Of a stretch of 64,000 nucleotides of DNA, positions 11,057 through 23,271 are shown piece by piece. The notes under the pieces are model-generated. The model was not told where the DNA came from, did no database searches, and was given only the letters and a program-made list of their open reading frames with translations. Origin of the DNA: Porodaedalea pini (lineage: Eukaryota > Basidiomycota > Agaricomycetes > Hymenochaetales > Hymenochaetaceae); contig NBAY01000020.1 in assembly GCA_002794775.1 (NCBI GenBank), positions 496,001 through 560,000 of the forward strand, in the 5' to 3' direction. Position 1 is the first letter of the stretch. Each line of letters opens with the position of its first letter. A program made the position numbers and the translations under genes.

Positions 11057-12354
11057 ATGTCAAACTCAGGTGCCAAGCTCTTCCAACCTATCCGTGTAGG
11101 TAACCTCGAGCTCGCACATCGTGTCGTGCTTGCACCAATCACTCGCTTCCGTGCTGATGATGCGCACGTCCCTACGGATATCATGGTGGACTATTATACG
11201 CAACGTGCAAGTTCTCCCGGTTCCTTGCTCATCACCGAGGGAACCTTCATCGCTGCCAAGGCAGGCGGGTACGACAAAGTCCCAGGTATCTGGAGTGACG
11301 CACAAGTCGAAGGCTGGAAGAAGTATGCTCACTCTGAATGCTTATGATAACGTATATCTAAAAAAAACTTCTGCAGGTTGTGAATGCCGTGCATGCGCGT
11401 GGATCTTACATATACTTGCAGCTCTGGCAACTAGGGCGCGCTGCGTCTCCGGACGTCCTTGCCAAACCTGACTCTCCTGCAAACCCCGGCGGACCTTACG
11501 ACTACGTCTCCGCATCCGACGTTAAGATGCCCGAGTCCCAGGATGGTCCTGCTCCTCGGCCGCTTTCTCATGAAGAGATCCTGGAGTATATCGAACTCTT
11601 CGGCCAGGCGGCACACAACGCGGTGCATCGTGCAGGCTTCGACGGTGTCGAGATCCATGGCACTCATGGCTATCTCATCGACCAGTTCACGCAGGATGTC
11701 TCGAACAAGCGCACGGATCAGTGGGGCGGGAGCATCGAGAATCGCACGCGATTCGCGCTAGAGGTCATCAAGAAGTCACGAACGTGGTGGGCGAAGAGCG
11801 CACCGCCCTTTGTCTGAGCCCATTCAGCACTTTCCAAGGCATGCACATGGAGCATCCGCAGCCTACGTTCGCATACCTCGTCAGCCGCATCCGCGATGCA
11901 TACCCACGTACCACGTCGTCGAGCCGCACGTCGCCGGTATCGCCGACCGCACGCCGCTCTCTGGCGAGTCGAACGACTTCCTACGCGTCATCTGGAAAGG
12001 CCCGCAGAGCGAGAAGAGTGGGTCTGTATTTGTTGCCGCTGGCGGATACATTGCACAGAATGCGATCGAGGCCGCAGAGCGGACGGGAGACCTCGTGGCT
12101 TTCGGACGGTACTACATTTCCAACGTGCGTGTTTCTTTATTCTTCGGTACTCTGCTTTGAGATGTTGAAATGCTGGTTTGTATGTACAGCCCGACCTTCC
12201 GGCACGTATCAAGAAAAACCTTGAAGTGAGGCCGTATAACCGTAAGACCTTCTACGACGTAGGAAACCCGGTCGATTACAACGACTACACCTTCGCCGAC
12301 GCTGAGGCCGAGGGTTTACAAGCAGAAGTAGGCGGCTCGGAAGGGTGCACTTGA
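11057..12354 (+). pseudogene. Old yellow enzyme pseudogene 2 (lacks intron 2)
   Basis: The copy begins with [19 protein letters not shown] and keeps [31 protein letters not shown] and [12 protein letters not shown]. It carries several small deletions. One G is missing at the intron 1 donor (GGAAGAAGTATG where paralogues have GAAGAAGGTATG). One base is lost after EVIKK near 11775. A deletion around 11910 removes the FAYL of the paralogous [12 protein letters not shown] and shifts frame, and the C-terminal DAEAE is out of frame. The position of intron 2 in paralogues is occupied by continuous coding sequence (STFQGMHMEHPQPTF), as in the relic at 44.4-45.3 kb. The closeness of motifs suggests recent loss of function. 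Confidence 0.88.
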
Positions 12355-12359
12355 GGATG

Positions 12360-12660
12360 ATCGTTCCTTTCAGGAAAAGTACTGTGTCTTTTTCTTCTTT
12401 TCTAGACCTTACGCGATAGAACGGTCCGACGACGTACAAAATTGTGTGTATAAAATCAATGTCGTTAATATGCGGAGTTGAGCTTCATGCCCGCGACATT
12501 TCAAATGGACGGCTTTGTTGGCGCTTCTGGGAAGGATTGTCTTGTTATGTCTTTGCCACATTGCATGAGTTCTAATATCGGTACTAGTGGGCCGCCTGAG
12601 CTGTGTCGAATAGAATAGAATAAAAATAAGAATAAAAATAAAAATCGACACAGAGGTGAA
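12360..12660. other. Spacer between OYE pseudogene 2 and the CACTA element
   Basis: AT-rich sequence with no gene. A run of AATAAG/AATAAA words at 12610-12650 could serve as polyadenylation signals on the plus strand, which I cannot confirm. Confidence 0.4.
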
Positions 12661-13100
12661 AATCACTGCGTTTTAGGGGGTCCTACCGCACCCCCGTGTA
12701 GTCCTTTGAAGGTAATCTATACGCATGTATACCAGTCATAGAGTAGTATTACTATACAAAATGCTATTAGATATGTTAAATATAATATAGGAGTGACTAG
12801 TCAAATTTTTGTAGGCAAGCTATTACAATCAGTTGTGATAGGAAGGTATTTATCTACTAGACATTTCGTGTGAGATTCAATAGGACACCTACGCGGCTCG
12901 GGCAGATCCGCGTAGTTGCCATACACAGCTTATCACGAAATTAGGTTTGTGTAGATTATCTTCCCCACATAGATAAGATTACCGAGGTTCAGATTTGCGA
13001 GACGTGCGCAGCGCTAAGTCCCCGCAGCGCGACGCGACGCACTGTGCATCTATGCTCCTTCATTTCTAACTTCGACCACGTCACTCACCCGCTCTCTATT

Positions 13101-16100
13101 ATGGCGCCCGACAAAAAAGACAGCAAGTACAAATACAAGAAGAAAGTCCGTATATGCAAATGCCAACGCTGTCTTCAAGAAACGAATGGCACGGGTCGAA
13201 AGTTGCCCACCTATACGGTCGAACGACACATGCAGATAGACCAAGTGATGCCGGCTCGCGACTCAAGATATACCTCTCAACCTTTCCAAGCACCAACCAG
13301 GGCAACAGCAACAGCGACCGTCTCGTCATCAGCAACAGCAGCAACAGCAGCAAATGCCTCATCAACAGGAACAGCAGCAGCAACAGTGTCCGCGGCAGAG
13401 CAAGACCCAGGGCTTCTCCTCACAGATGACAATGATTTCGGTGGATTCCCCGACGGATCAGACGACGCGGGCGCTTGGAACAGGGAAATGGGCGACGAGG
13501 AGGTCGGAATGGAGGTGGACGGCAGCGAGACTGCGCATGGTGCGTAGTTATGATTCTGTCGCCACATCTGATCCCTTACATTTGCTCCATGTATCTCAGC
13601 TGCCGATGCTGCTCCCAGAAGGCTGCCGCTTCAGAATTACTCTGTCCCTGAAGACCTTGCTCATCCGACCTACATGTTTGAAGTCCCGGACCCGCCTCCG
13701 CCTCCAGCAACCATTCTTAGAAATGCTGATGGCACACTCTTCTGAAGAATAGTCCTTCTACTTGTCTGTTGGCTTCATTCGACGTACCACCTGCCATTCC
13801 GAGGGTGCGATCTCATTTTACGAGTCCTCAAGCTCGTTTTTGGTCTCCTCCAAGCCTTTCCTGACGGCTCGACTCCAATTTTTACTCTCAACTCAACGTT
13901 CCACAAGCTAAACTTTCAAGATACATTCCTAATAATGCCAATGTGTCCAAACTGCCGCCGCATCGTCCCTCATGACTCGCCACCTTCCACAGTCTGCTCA
14001 ACTTGTGAAATCCCCTTATTCAGTTGCAAAGATGACTTTCCAGACATCAAGACTCAAGATCAAGAGATTCTAGTAAAATATGCTTTCAATCCGATCACTA
14101 TACAGCTAGCCGAACTACTCAGCCGTGAAGGGATGGAAGACCTATTGGACTCCTGGCGATCACGCGAAACGAAACCTGGTGAAATGCACGATATCATGGA
14201 TGGCGAGATCTGGAATACGATCAACAGACCAGATGGTAGGTTTTTTTTTGATAATAGTCCAGATCGCTGGAGCAAGGACGAGCTTCGCATTGCAATAACG
14301 CTCAGATTTGACGGGTGAGTTTCATTTTCTTTATTTATTTTTATAATTACCTACATTTCTGTTTTATTTTGCAGATTCGGCTACCAGCACAGTAAATATG
14401 CTGGCACACACTCCTCAGATGCGCTGTCATGCTGCATAGTAAACCTCCCGATTCAATTCAGGTAAGTAACTCAGTCATTCTCTCCCTTTCTTTTCGTTTT
14501 TAATAACCATACATTAATAGATATCGGCCGCGATACTTGCTGCTCTGCGGCATATTCCCTGGTCCAAAGGCACCCGACAGCGAGCAGATGCAACATATAC
14601 TGGTCCCTTTTGTGGACGATCTCATTCGTCTGTTCGAGGAAGGCGTCGTCATCATTATGCCCCATTATCCAGAAGGTATGTATTGTCTATCTCTATGGCA
14701 TGCTATTGCGATGATTATTCATTGTAGGACGTCTTGTTCATCTCATACTCATCACCGTGTGCTGCGATCACCTGGCACTCTGTCGGGTGTGCAGTTTCGC
14801 TGATCATGGACACGCGATGTTTTGCACTTGGTGTAAGGCTCCTCACAAAGACTTGGCAACCCCCGCAGGACTAACAGACGGTAATTTCATTTTATTAAGT
14901 GAGAATAAGTGATTTTATAGTTTTTACTAGGATTTCCTCCTCGAACCAGTGAAGAACAACTCCAGCTCGCTTTCCAGTACCGGATGGCCAATGACGAGGA
15001 GAAAGAGGTGCTCTTCAGCGAGCATGGTGCTAGTTACACAGAACTAGTGAGGCTTCGCTATTTTGATCCCATCCGTATGATGGTGATCGATCCGATGCAC
15101 AACATACTATTAGGTTTGTTTTTTGTCTTTCATTTTTTTTTTTCGCGCATATGTGAACTCATTAATAACATTTAGGGATCATGAAGTCTCAGTGGCACGA
15201 CTCTTGGATCAAGACAGACGCTCTGCGTGAGTGTACAAAGCCCGGGCTTGTACGGCGTGAGCTAGACTTGCTCAATGAATATCTTGGCGAGGAAAGTATT
15301 ATATTTTATAACTGATCTTTATAAACTAACTTAATATGCTTTGTCTAGTTCGAAATGCCGTCCTGGGTAGGACAACTCCCCTCCAGTGTTGGCTATCCAG
15401 CGGCTGGCTCACTGAGTGCTGACAAATACAAGGGCCTTGCACTTGCATACCTTCCTGTCATTGTAAGTCGCCTGTCATTTTTCCCCCTGACAGAACACAC
15501 GTCGTCTCTGGCTCCTCGCATTTCTAACTAGAGTTTCTTTTAGATCCCCTTTGTCTGGTCTGAGTGGCAACCGTTTGCTGCCAAAGAGCACAAGAAGAAA
15601 CACAAGAAATGGCAGCAAGGACAGAAGCAAGGCAAGACAGACCCAGAACTGATCATTCGAATGCACGAAGACGACCCCGACAATTTCCTCAAGCTAGCGG
15701 CAGCTCTCAAGATCATTCTTGCCCGGTCTGTTCGCTCAGAAGATCTTGACATAGCGAAGCAGCTTTTGGGAGAATACCTCCAGGGATACCTCAAGGTGAA
15801 CTCAGGAGGATGAGCGCGAGTTTGCACTCTGAATTGTTTCCCTTCAGATCCACCCGACGGACATGAAACCCAACTTTCATTGGGTTGTTCACATTTTCGA
15901 CCAGATAAATGACTATGGTCCCATCTACGGCTTCTGGGCATTCACTTACAAGCATTTAAACAAGATCCTCAAGAGCTACAAGACAAATAACCACGGCGGC
16001 GGCGAGATCGAAGTCTCGTTCTTCCGTGAATTTGCGAGGGACGTTCGCCTTTGCGAATTCGTTACATCCCTCTCCCATTCCGGAGTCCAGGATGTGCATC

Positions 16101-16856
16101 CCACACTTTGCAGGGCAGTGCGTCTCTTGCTGGAGACCGACAGTGACAACCGCGGAACAGTCGCATCACTTGCTCGAGAGCTCGATGAGGCCGCAGCAGA
16201 TAGTGAGTATTTTTTTTTCTAAATTATAAAAGAAATTATATATTACTGAATCTATCTAGTCGACAAATGCTACTCGCTAGGTCCAGGCACCGTTGAACAG
16301 CTCACCAACTCTCTCCAAACGAGTCTGGTTGAGTACTACAACCTGAATCATCGCGAGGCGAACGTTTTGGCACCAAATGCAAGACTCCCACTAAATGCAG
16401 CTTCACCGCCGAACTTTTTGACTGACCGCGCAGAGCTCCTTAAGTACCTTGTGCTGGATGGACGCCGTATCGTTCCGTCTTCAGACACTTATCACGCGCC
16501 TAACTCAATCATCCAGAGCCGCTTCAATGGGCGGCAGTACGTCGGGCAAGTCACAAAAATCCTCAAGCACACCCAGCGGCTTGTCAGAGGATATGCGACG
16601 TTGCTACTCGTCCGCTGGTTCCATCTATTACCCGAAGGTGTTATTAATACCACTATATGGGATAAATAGTGAGTCTTTTCGTAATCCCAAACCTCTTTTG
16701 GACCACACAGCTCAATATACTCAATTTAGTCCACAACTTGAAGTCGGATTCTTTGAATTCGATTCATATCTGCATAAAATGGATAATAGACCACCTTCCT
16801 TAATCCTGCCGCATGCCATCATCTCACAAGCCTGTTGCATCCGGATCGAGGTTTGA
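13101..16856 (+). pseudogene. Tnp2-like CACTA transposase with one in-frame stop
   Basis: The gene has about ten short introns. The basic N-terminus (MAPDKKDSKYKYKKK with CKCQRC) is followed by an Ala/Thr/Ser/Gln-rich linker. A helical segment LLVCWLHSTYHLPFR leads to the zinc-binding MPMCPNCRRIVP..CSTCEIPL. Further on are YLLLCGIFPGPKAPDSEQMQ, the hallmark RYFDPIRMMVIDPMHNILLG (14996-15115), and the downstream region YGPIYGFWAFTYKHLNK and NNHGGGEIEVSFFREF. These match transposase family Tnp2 proteins of basidiomycetes. All splice junctions checked keep the frame, but TGA at 13743-13745 interrupts exon 2 between two well-conserved stretches. That suggests a single inactivating change, unless an intron or readthrough removes it. 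The C-terminus beyond 16670 is less certain. Confidence 0.8.
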
Positions 16857-17006
16857 CCTCCACACGAGACGGACAATATTGATGAGTTGGAGGACGTTGA
16901 GCCTCACAAGATCTGGGTAACCATTGGATTGACTAGGGTGTGTCTTTCGGTTCTTCATCCTCACTCATTTACTTGCTGAAACTTCTTACTGCAGGACACT
17001 GTAGTT

Positions 17007-17590
17007 ATCTAAAGGCGTAATAGCTCGCTCAGTCGCCATACGTGTTCTCGCGACATCTGCAAACATCGGTCCAGGATTTGACGTCGTCGGGCTCTCTCTC
17101 TCATTGCATTTGAGCTTGAAAGCTACGATTGCAGACTCAAATGCGCGTTTTCCGCCAATCATCACATATTCTGGAGAGGGTGCGGACGAGGTACTGCTCG
17201 ATCCATACAAAAACTTGTCCACATGAGTCTGCCTATACATCCTCCGGTGCCATGACATCTCCTCTTTCCCTGTGTACCTTGTTATCCATGCTCACAATGA
17301 AACACCATTCGGCTGCGGACTCGGATCGTCCGGTGCTGCAGTCATCACTGGCGTGCTCCTCGCGAACGCCCTCGCTGAACTCAACCTCTCCATGTCGAGC
17401 GCCATCCGGATAACGTCACCACTGCACTTGTGAGTGGCTTTGTCAGCTCCTACCTTCGTGAACTCGATGACGATGCGCAGGCGCGCACCCAGGTTCCATT
17501 AAGCAAGGTCTTGCCTGAATATCCTCCGGACGCTGGAGAGGACTGGGGGAAGGACCCGCCACAGTTTACGCTATGCATTGGGCAACCGAT
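17007..17590 (+). pseudogene. THR1: Captured homoserine kinase (THR1) fragment
   Basis: Homoserine kinase of the GHMP family phosphorylates homoserine in threonine synthesis. The fragment begins near its N-terminus with RVLATSANIGPGFDVVGLSL and continues through FPPIITYSGEGADEV and LDPYKNLS. After an in-frame TGA near 17224 come ILRCHDISSF and the ATP-binding glycine-rich CGLGSSGAAVITGVLL. A small internal deletion near 17398 shifts frame. Then ERHPDNVT-ALVSGFVSSYL, RELDDDAQART and [18 protein letters not shown] follow. No introns interrupt it. It lies inside the CACTA element, downstream of tnp2 on the same strand, so it is best read as transduplicated host sequence. Confidence 0.85.
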
Positions 17591-17595
17591 CATCG

Positions 17596-17700
17596 GCACC
17601 TTGTCTCAGCATCGCAAGACGGCAAGCTTATTGTCTGGGAGAAAATACATGGTTTTATTTCTAATCTACTACACGGGTTCAGATACAGTGTTAGAGTCCA
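17596..17700 (+). pseudogene. Probable G-protein beta subunit (WD40) fragment
   Basis: The 16-residue string [16 protein letters not shown] is almost identical to a WD40 blade of heterotrimeric G-protein beta subunits (family sequence [16 protein letters not shown]). After it the similarity ends in residues that look like intron or unrelated sequence. It directly abuts the homoserine kinase fragment inside the CACTA element. It is a single short match, so the assignment rests on the distinctive word alone. Confidence 0.65.
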
Positions 17701-17829
17701 GATCGCATAGGTGAGCATTCGGTTTCATTCTAGTTGCGTTCTAAGTTGATAAGTTGAAGAATTAGTTGCAGTTATTGATAATCCGAGGCCTCTTGATTGT
17801 TCGTATCATGCGAGATAGTGAGTGCAAGC

Positions 17830-17872
17830 AAAAAAAAAAAAAAAGAGAGAGAAAGAAAGAGAGCGCGCGCGA
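17830..17872. repeat. Poly-A / GA / GC simple repeat
   Basis: A run of 14 A residues passes into GAGAGAAAGAAAGAGA and then CGCGCGCG. It lies between the captured fragments and the 3' end of the accessory gene. Confidence 0.9.
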
Positions 17873-17956
17873 GCCGGCCCAGACTGTTCCTGACATCTGT
17901 GTAGCAGTACCAGCAGCAGCAGCAGCACCCATGTCTTCAAACAACCGTGCAGCGTG

Positions 17957-19228
17957 TCAGAAAGCAGCGGGGTCGAAGTCCTCGGGATCGGTGAGTTCTA
18001 GTTTCTTGAAGGTCTTGTTAGTGTCGTTGACGTGGACTGCCTTCCAAACAGGATCAACCATGAATGGGAAAACATGCTGTTTGCACTGCGGGATGTATGT
18101 GAGCTTGTTGTTGAGGTCCGCACGCCTAGTCATAGCATGAGAATGCTTGCAGTTCTCAAGCTCCAGCTTGTCGAGTTGTTTGTAGATGATGTTTAGCTTG
18201 TTTATTTAGGTGAGTAATAATTTTCACAGCGATTGGTTTTACTCACCAACGTAGAGCGAAACACCGGCTTCTTCTCCTCCCAGATGGGCACTTTCTCGAT
18301 CATGTCCTTTGCAGTAAGGTTGGCTGCTTTTGAGAGCATGGCGTAGTGCTCCGATTGCGCCTCCTTCACCTTCTCATCCCTCTTTGCGCATTTGGCGGCT
18401 TCGGTCTCGTCCTCGGAGACGTCCTTGGAATCGAGACCACTAACGCACTCAGTCATGCAGTCGGACTGGAAGATTTCGTCTGGAAGGGAAATGCCATATT
18501 TCATCTCATACGCGCTCGATTGTTTCATGCGCTTGAATTTTTTCTGCAGGTCGGACAGTTAGAAAGTAAGTCATTTTTTTATTTGGACTCTTACCTCGTG
18601 CTTACGAAGCTTCTGGCAGAGCTTTGACTTGTGTTTCGCAAGTTTTTTCATCTTCGCAGGAATCGTCTTGTCTGCCTCGCCACGTTTCCGGTTTGTGAAA
18701 GTTGTCATTGCGAACGCACAACAGTCCGCCTTGGTGAACTCTTGGCCTTCGCAAGTGAGTTTCCCTGTATCAACATTCTAAAGAAACAGTTAGCTGACGA
18801 ATGGAGAATATTGAGTTGCGTACCTCATAGTTTTGCGCAACAATCTCAGCCACTCGCTCAATAATTTCTTGGTTCACATGGTATGTTGCTGGCCGGCTGT
18901 AATCTGGGACGAACGAGTGTGCAACGTTGACTGGTACCTCAACTTGATCCTCGTCATCATCATCTCCCTCGTTTTCATCTTCGCTCGAGCTCTTGGTGAG
19001 TTTTTGCATCACAAGCCTGACCTTTCTCTATAGTGATGTTTTGAATATATGCGCTCGGAAAAGCAAAAAAAAAACAAGATACGTACCCTAATTTCCTTGC
19101 GAGCACTTTGCTGAGCTGGTGTAAGGTCCTCATTCGGAACGCCAAGGACCAGGTCACGTTTCGCTCATTTTCTAGGCTTGCGGCTGCCATCTCCCTTGTC
19201 ATCTGCATTGCTCTCCTCATCGTTGATG
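17957..19228 (-). pseudogene. CACTA accessory gene, 3' part (interrupted by gypsy)
   Basis: Several exons on the minus strand encode a hydrophilic protein I do not recognise. Reading from 19228 downward: an acidic segment, the string LGVPNEDLTPAQQSARKEI, an intron, then KLTKSSSEDENEGDDDDED, HVNQEIIERVAEIVAQNYE, an exon with CEGQEFTKADCCAF and RKRGEADKTIPAKMKKLAKH, a further exon with SSAYEMKYGISLPDEIF, and a final exon with IPQCKQHVFPFMVDPVWKAV ending DPEDFDPAAF at TCA 17957-17959. Introns join in frame. A TGA in frame near 19168 lies between good coding stretches. Its opposite orientation to tnp2 and position inside the terminal repeats mark it as a transposon accessory gene. The N-terminal part lies beyond the gypsy insertion at 25471-25714. 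Confidence 0.65.
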
Positions 19229-19641
19229 TGTTAGGCGGGAGCCCGGGAGAAGACTCGGACTGGGCAGGCCTCGGCTGACTGTCGTCTGGGACGTGCTATA
19301 CTCGAGCGTAGACTCGGGACACGCTTACTCAGGCTAGGTCGTCGCGGAGGTAAGAGGATTAATACAAGTCTAAACTAATACAAGGGGGACGAGTCTCACC
19401 TAGGTCGTCGCGGAGGTAAGAGGAAAAGCAGAACAAGGAGTTCATGCGATTCCTGAGACCTTATATAGTGACGACCGTGAGACTATATTACCTAACATTA
19501 CATAACGAGTGGGAATGGAACGAATGAAGGTAGTGTGGGAATGATTGTGTAAGATGGGTAAATATAATGAAAAGGACGAATATAATAAAGGAAATGGTAA
19601 AAGGGGAAATAAAGGAAAAGGTGAAAGTTCAGGTTCTAACA
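19229..19641 (-). repeat. 3' LTR of the gypsy element
   Basis: 413-base repeat, TGTTAG...CTAACA inverted ends. It differs from its partner at 25058-25470 by three transitions. Confidence 0.96.
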
Positions 19642-22600
19642 TTACCCCCTCTTCAAGGTTGGGCGTCCCGACCAACCATGATCGCGGTCGTCAGGCTCGG
19701 TGTCGACGAAGAGTGGACGGAGTCGTTGACGAGGGATGTCGAGTTTCCGAGGTGCACCGGGATGTTTGAGGTAGAATTCAGCGATCGCCTCCTTCGCGTT
19801 CTCGCCGAAGTCCGTCTCAGGCTGCCAAGTAGGTTCATTGTAGCCGACCCATTTGACAAGGTACTGTAGTTTCCCTCGGTGCAGACGTGAGTCTAAGACT
19901 TCCTCGAGTTCATATTCCTCCTCGTTGCCGATGATGTCTGGCGGCGGCGGCGGCGGTTGCTTCTGGCTTTCAAAGGACGGTTCGACGGCGGGTTTCAACA
20001 GGGCTTCGTTGAAGACAGGGTGGACCTTTTTCCATCGCTTCGGGAGTTTGAGCTTGTACGCGCTCGCTCCTACCTTGTCGACGATGTCAAAGGGGCCGTA
20101 CCATTTGTCTGCGAGTTTCTTCGTCGGCGAGTCCGTACTGATGTTTCGCCCGTCAAGGAAGACTTTGTCTCCAGCCTTGTACTCCACCGAAGCTCCTGCT
20201 GTCCGGTCATGGTAGCGCTTCATGTCCTCTGCTGCCTTGACTAAATTGTCCTTAGCAACGCGATGAGTCTCCTTGATGTGCTTGGCGAATTCTTCCGCCG
20301 ACATGTTGGCAGAGGAAGTTCGTACGGTGTCGAAGCTCATAGGGTGACGTCCGGTGTTTGCGTAGAAGGGTGACATCCTTGTCGCTGAATGTTCGCGGTT
20401 GTTGTAGGCGAACTCTGCGAGGGGGAGCCAGTCCTTCCAGTCCGATTGCCGATGATCGACGAAGAGCCGGAGGTACTGTTCGAGCTCTTGATTGACGCGT
20501 TCCGTCTGACCGTCCGTTTGTGGGTGGTATGCCGTTGACGGGTTGCCTTCAATGTGTAGGAGTTTGTATAGCTCCTTCATCATCGACGCATCGAACTGCG
20601 TGCCTCGGTCATGGATGATCTTCTTCGGTAGGCCATGGAGGCGGAAGACGTGGTCTCGGTATAACTGAGCCATGCCTTCCGCTGACAGTTTTGTCGTCGT
20701 CGGGATGGCATGCATCTGTTTCGAGAATCTGTCCACGAAGACGCAGATTGCATTGTGTCCCTTAGAGTCCGGGAGTTCTCCGATTAGGTCGACCGTGACG
20801 ATCTCCCAGGGACCTTCAGGGATTGCGTTAGGATGAAGCGGTCTCGACCTCGATGTTCTTAAGGCTTTCGTCCGTTGGCAACGGTTGCATCCTCGGACGT
20901 ATGTTCGGACATCGGAGAACATTGACGCCCACCAGAAGTCTCGACGTACCAGTTTGACCGTCTTCGACGATCCAGGATGTCCTGCCAGGGTCGAGTCGTG
21001 GTACTCCCGCAATACCGCTTCCTTCACCGTCGACGGCACGTACACCTTGCCTTTCATCCGCCACAACCCGTCGACCTTCACCATATTCGTCGGCCTCTCT
21101 GACTCGTCTTGCGCTCTCTGCACCTCACCCACTCATTCCAACATTTCATCACGCGACATCCTTACCACCCCACGGTTCAGCCATTTCTCCTTGATGAATA
21201 CGACGCCGTCATTGTCATCCTTGCCCTGATCATAGCCCGCCTTGCGTGACAGCAAGTCAGCCTTGCCCATTGTCTTCCCCGACTTGTGTTCGAGGTGGAA
21301 GTCGAATTCCTCGAGTTCGGTTCGCCAGCGAGCTTGACGATAGCTTAGCTTCTGCGCTGACCTGAAGTAGGTGAGGTTGGCGTGGTCGGACCAGATTTCA
21401 ATTTTGTGGCAAGCGCCAAGGAGGTATTGCCGCCACTCCTTGAGCGCCGAAACGATTGCGAGCATCTCCTTGTCGTAGATCTCGTAGTTTCGTTCCGCCG
21501 GTTCAAGTGCCTCTGACCTGTAGGCGATCACCCTCCACTTCCCTTCCTGCTTCTGCAACAACACACCACCGAGCGCAAAGTTTGACGAGTCCGCTTCTAC
21601 GCGGAAAGGGCCCTCGTCATTGGCGATGGCTAGGACTGGAGGTGAGCAGAGACGTCGTCTCAGCTCCTCGAACGCTTCCTGCTGTTCGGTCTCCCATACC
21701 CAGTCCTTCTTGCCCGTTAACGACGTCAACGGTCGGACCACCTTGCTGTAGTCCTTAATAAACCGTCTCAGCCAGTTTCCCATGCCGAGGAACTGTTGCA
21801 GCTCCTTGAGGTTCCGTGGGACTGGCCAGTTCGCAATCGCCTCCGTCTTTGCCGGGTCAGCCCTGATTTCTCCATTGCCGATGATGTGGCCGAGGTATTT
21901 GACGACCTTGGCGTCAAACTCGCACTTCTCCGGTTTCAGGTACAGGCCATTCTCTCGGAGGATCTGAAGTACGCGCCTCGACGTGTCGATATGCTCCTCA
22001 ATGGTTTCCGAGAGGATCAGGATGTCGTCGAGGTATACGATGATCAGGTTCGCGTAGATTAGGTCCTTAAAGATGTGGTTGACAAAGGCCTGGAACGTGG
22101 CCGGCGCGTTGCAAAGGCCAAAAAACATGACCGTCGGTTCGAAGAGGCCCATGTTCGTGCGAAACGCTGCTTTCCATTCGTCACCCTCGCGGATCCGGAT
22201 ATTGTAGTACCCCCAGCGAAGGTCAAGCTTAGTGATGTATTTCGCTTTCTTGACCTTGTCGACGAGTTCGTCAATGAGAGGGAGGGGATACTTGTTCTTG
22301 ATCGTACCGTCATTGAGCTTACGGTAATCCTGGATCGGGCGTAGCGATTTGTCGGCCTTCTTAATGAAGAAGAAGGGCGACGCCATGGGCGATATCGACC
22401 GTCGAATGCGACCCGACTTCAGGTTTTCATCAAGGAAGTCCTTGAGTGACTGTTGTTCAGTCGGCGTGAGCGGGTAGATCTTACAGTCGCTCGGTTTGAA
22501 GTCGGGCTTCAAGTCAATGACATGGTCCCAGGGTCGGTGTTCCGGCAGCTTCTCGAAACCTTTTTCGCTGAAAACGTCGGCGTAGTCGTTGAGGTATGCG

Positions 22601-23271
22601 GGCCAGGACGTCTTGTCCATTCGCATCTCACTCACCCTCCTCATCTGTTCCACCACCTTCTTCACCTCGCCTAGGTCCTCCACCGGCTCCCTCTCGATTG
22701 CACATTCTTCTGGACAGCGGGTGAATTCGATCGAGCCCATTTTCCAGTCGACCTCCGGATTGTGACGTCGAAGCCAGTCATACCCCAGGAAGATGTTCGA
22801 TGACGCTAGGGACGTTACTGCGAGGACGATCTTCTCCCGATGACGGCCGATCATGAGTTCGACGTCAACGTACTCCTCGATCAATCCGGCCTCATTGTGC
22901 GTGCCATCGGCATTCAGCACCGCGAGGGGTCGAATGTAGCATTTCGTTTCCAACCCGTACCTCTCGACGAACCTGACGTCGATGCAGGATCCCGTGCATC
23001 CCGAATCCACAAGGGCATGCGCATCTACCTCTCTCGCCTCACCAGCTATTTCATGCTCGACGGTCAGGAGAAGGTCCAGCTGGCGTCCGCCAGTTCCTCT
23101 CATGAATAGTTGTTCGTACTCTTCATTCTTGTTCACACCGGTGGAGACTTCGTAATCGGGAAAACCATCGACGTTGTTCGCATCTACGTATTGTACAAAC
23201 GGTTGGTTATATTTTAGCGGATCCGGATTCGAAGTCTCTTGTTCTTCTCGGTCAGTCGCCCCGATGGCTAC
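19642..23271 (-). pseudogene. Gypsy pol polyprotein split by a TGA
   Basis: The pol frame overlaps the end of gag in the -1 frame and is open from about 23271. The domains, in order, are: an aspartic protease with VDSGCTGSCID (about 22990), a reverse transcriptase with PYLDDILIL-type motif YLDDILIL, RNase H with EADSSNFALGGVLL, then a stop TGA at 21133-21135. The same frame continues with the integrase: zinc-finger H-H-C-C region ending CNRCQRTK, catalytic D in TVDLIGELP, HDRGTQFDASM and E in NQELEQYLR. A C-terminal chromodomain (LVKWVGYNEPTWQPE) follows, then TAA at 19642. The single stop sits at a poorly conserved linker before the integrase, and a TGG-to-TGA change would explain it. Otherwise pol looks complete. 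Confidence 0.9.
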
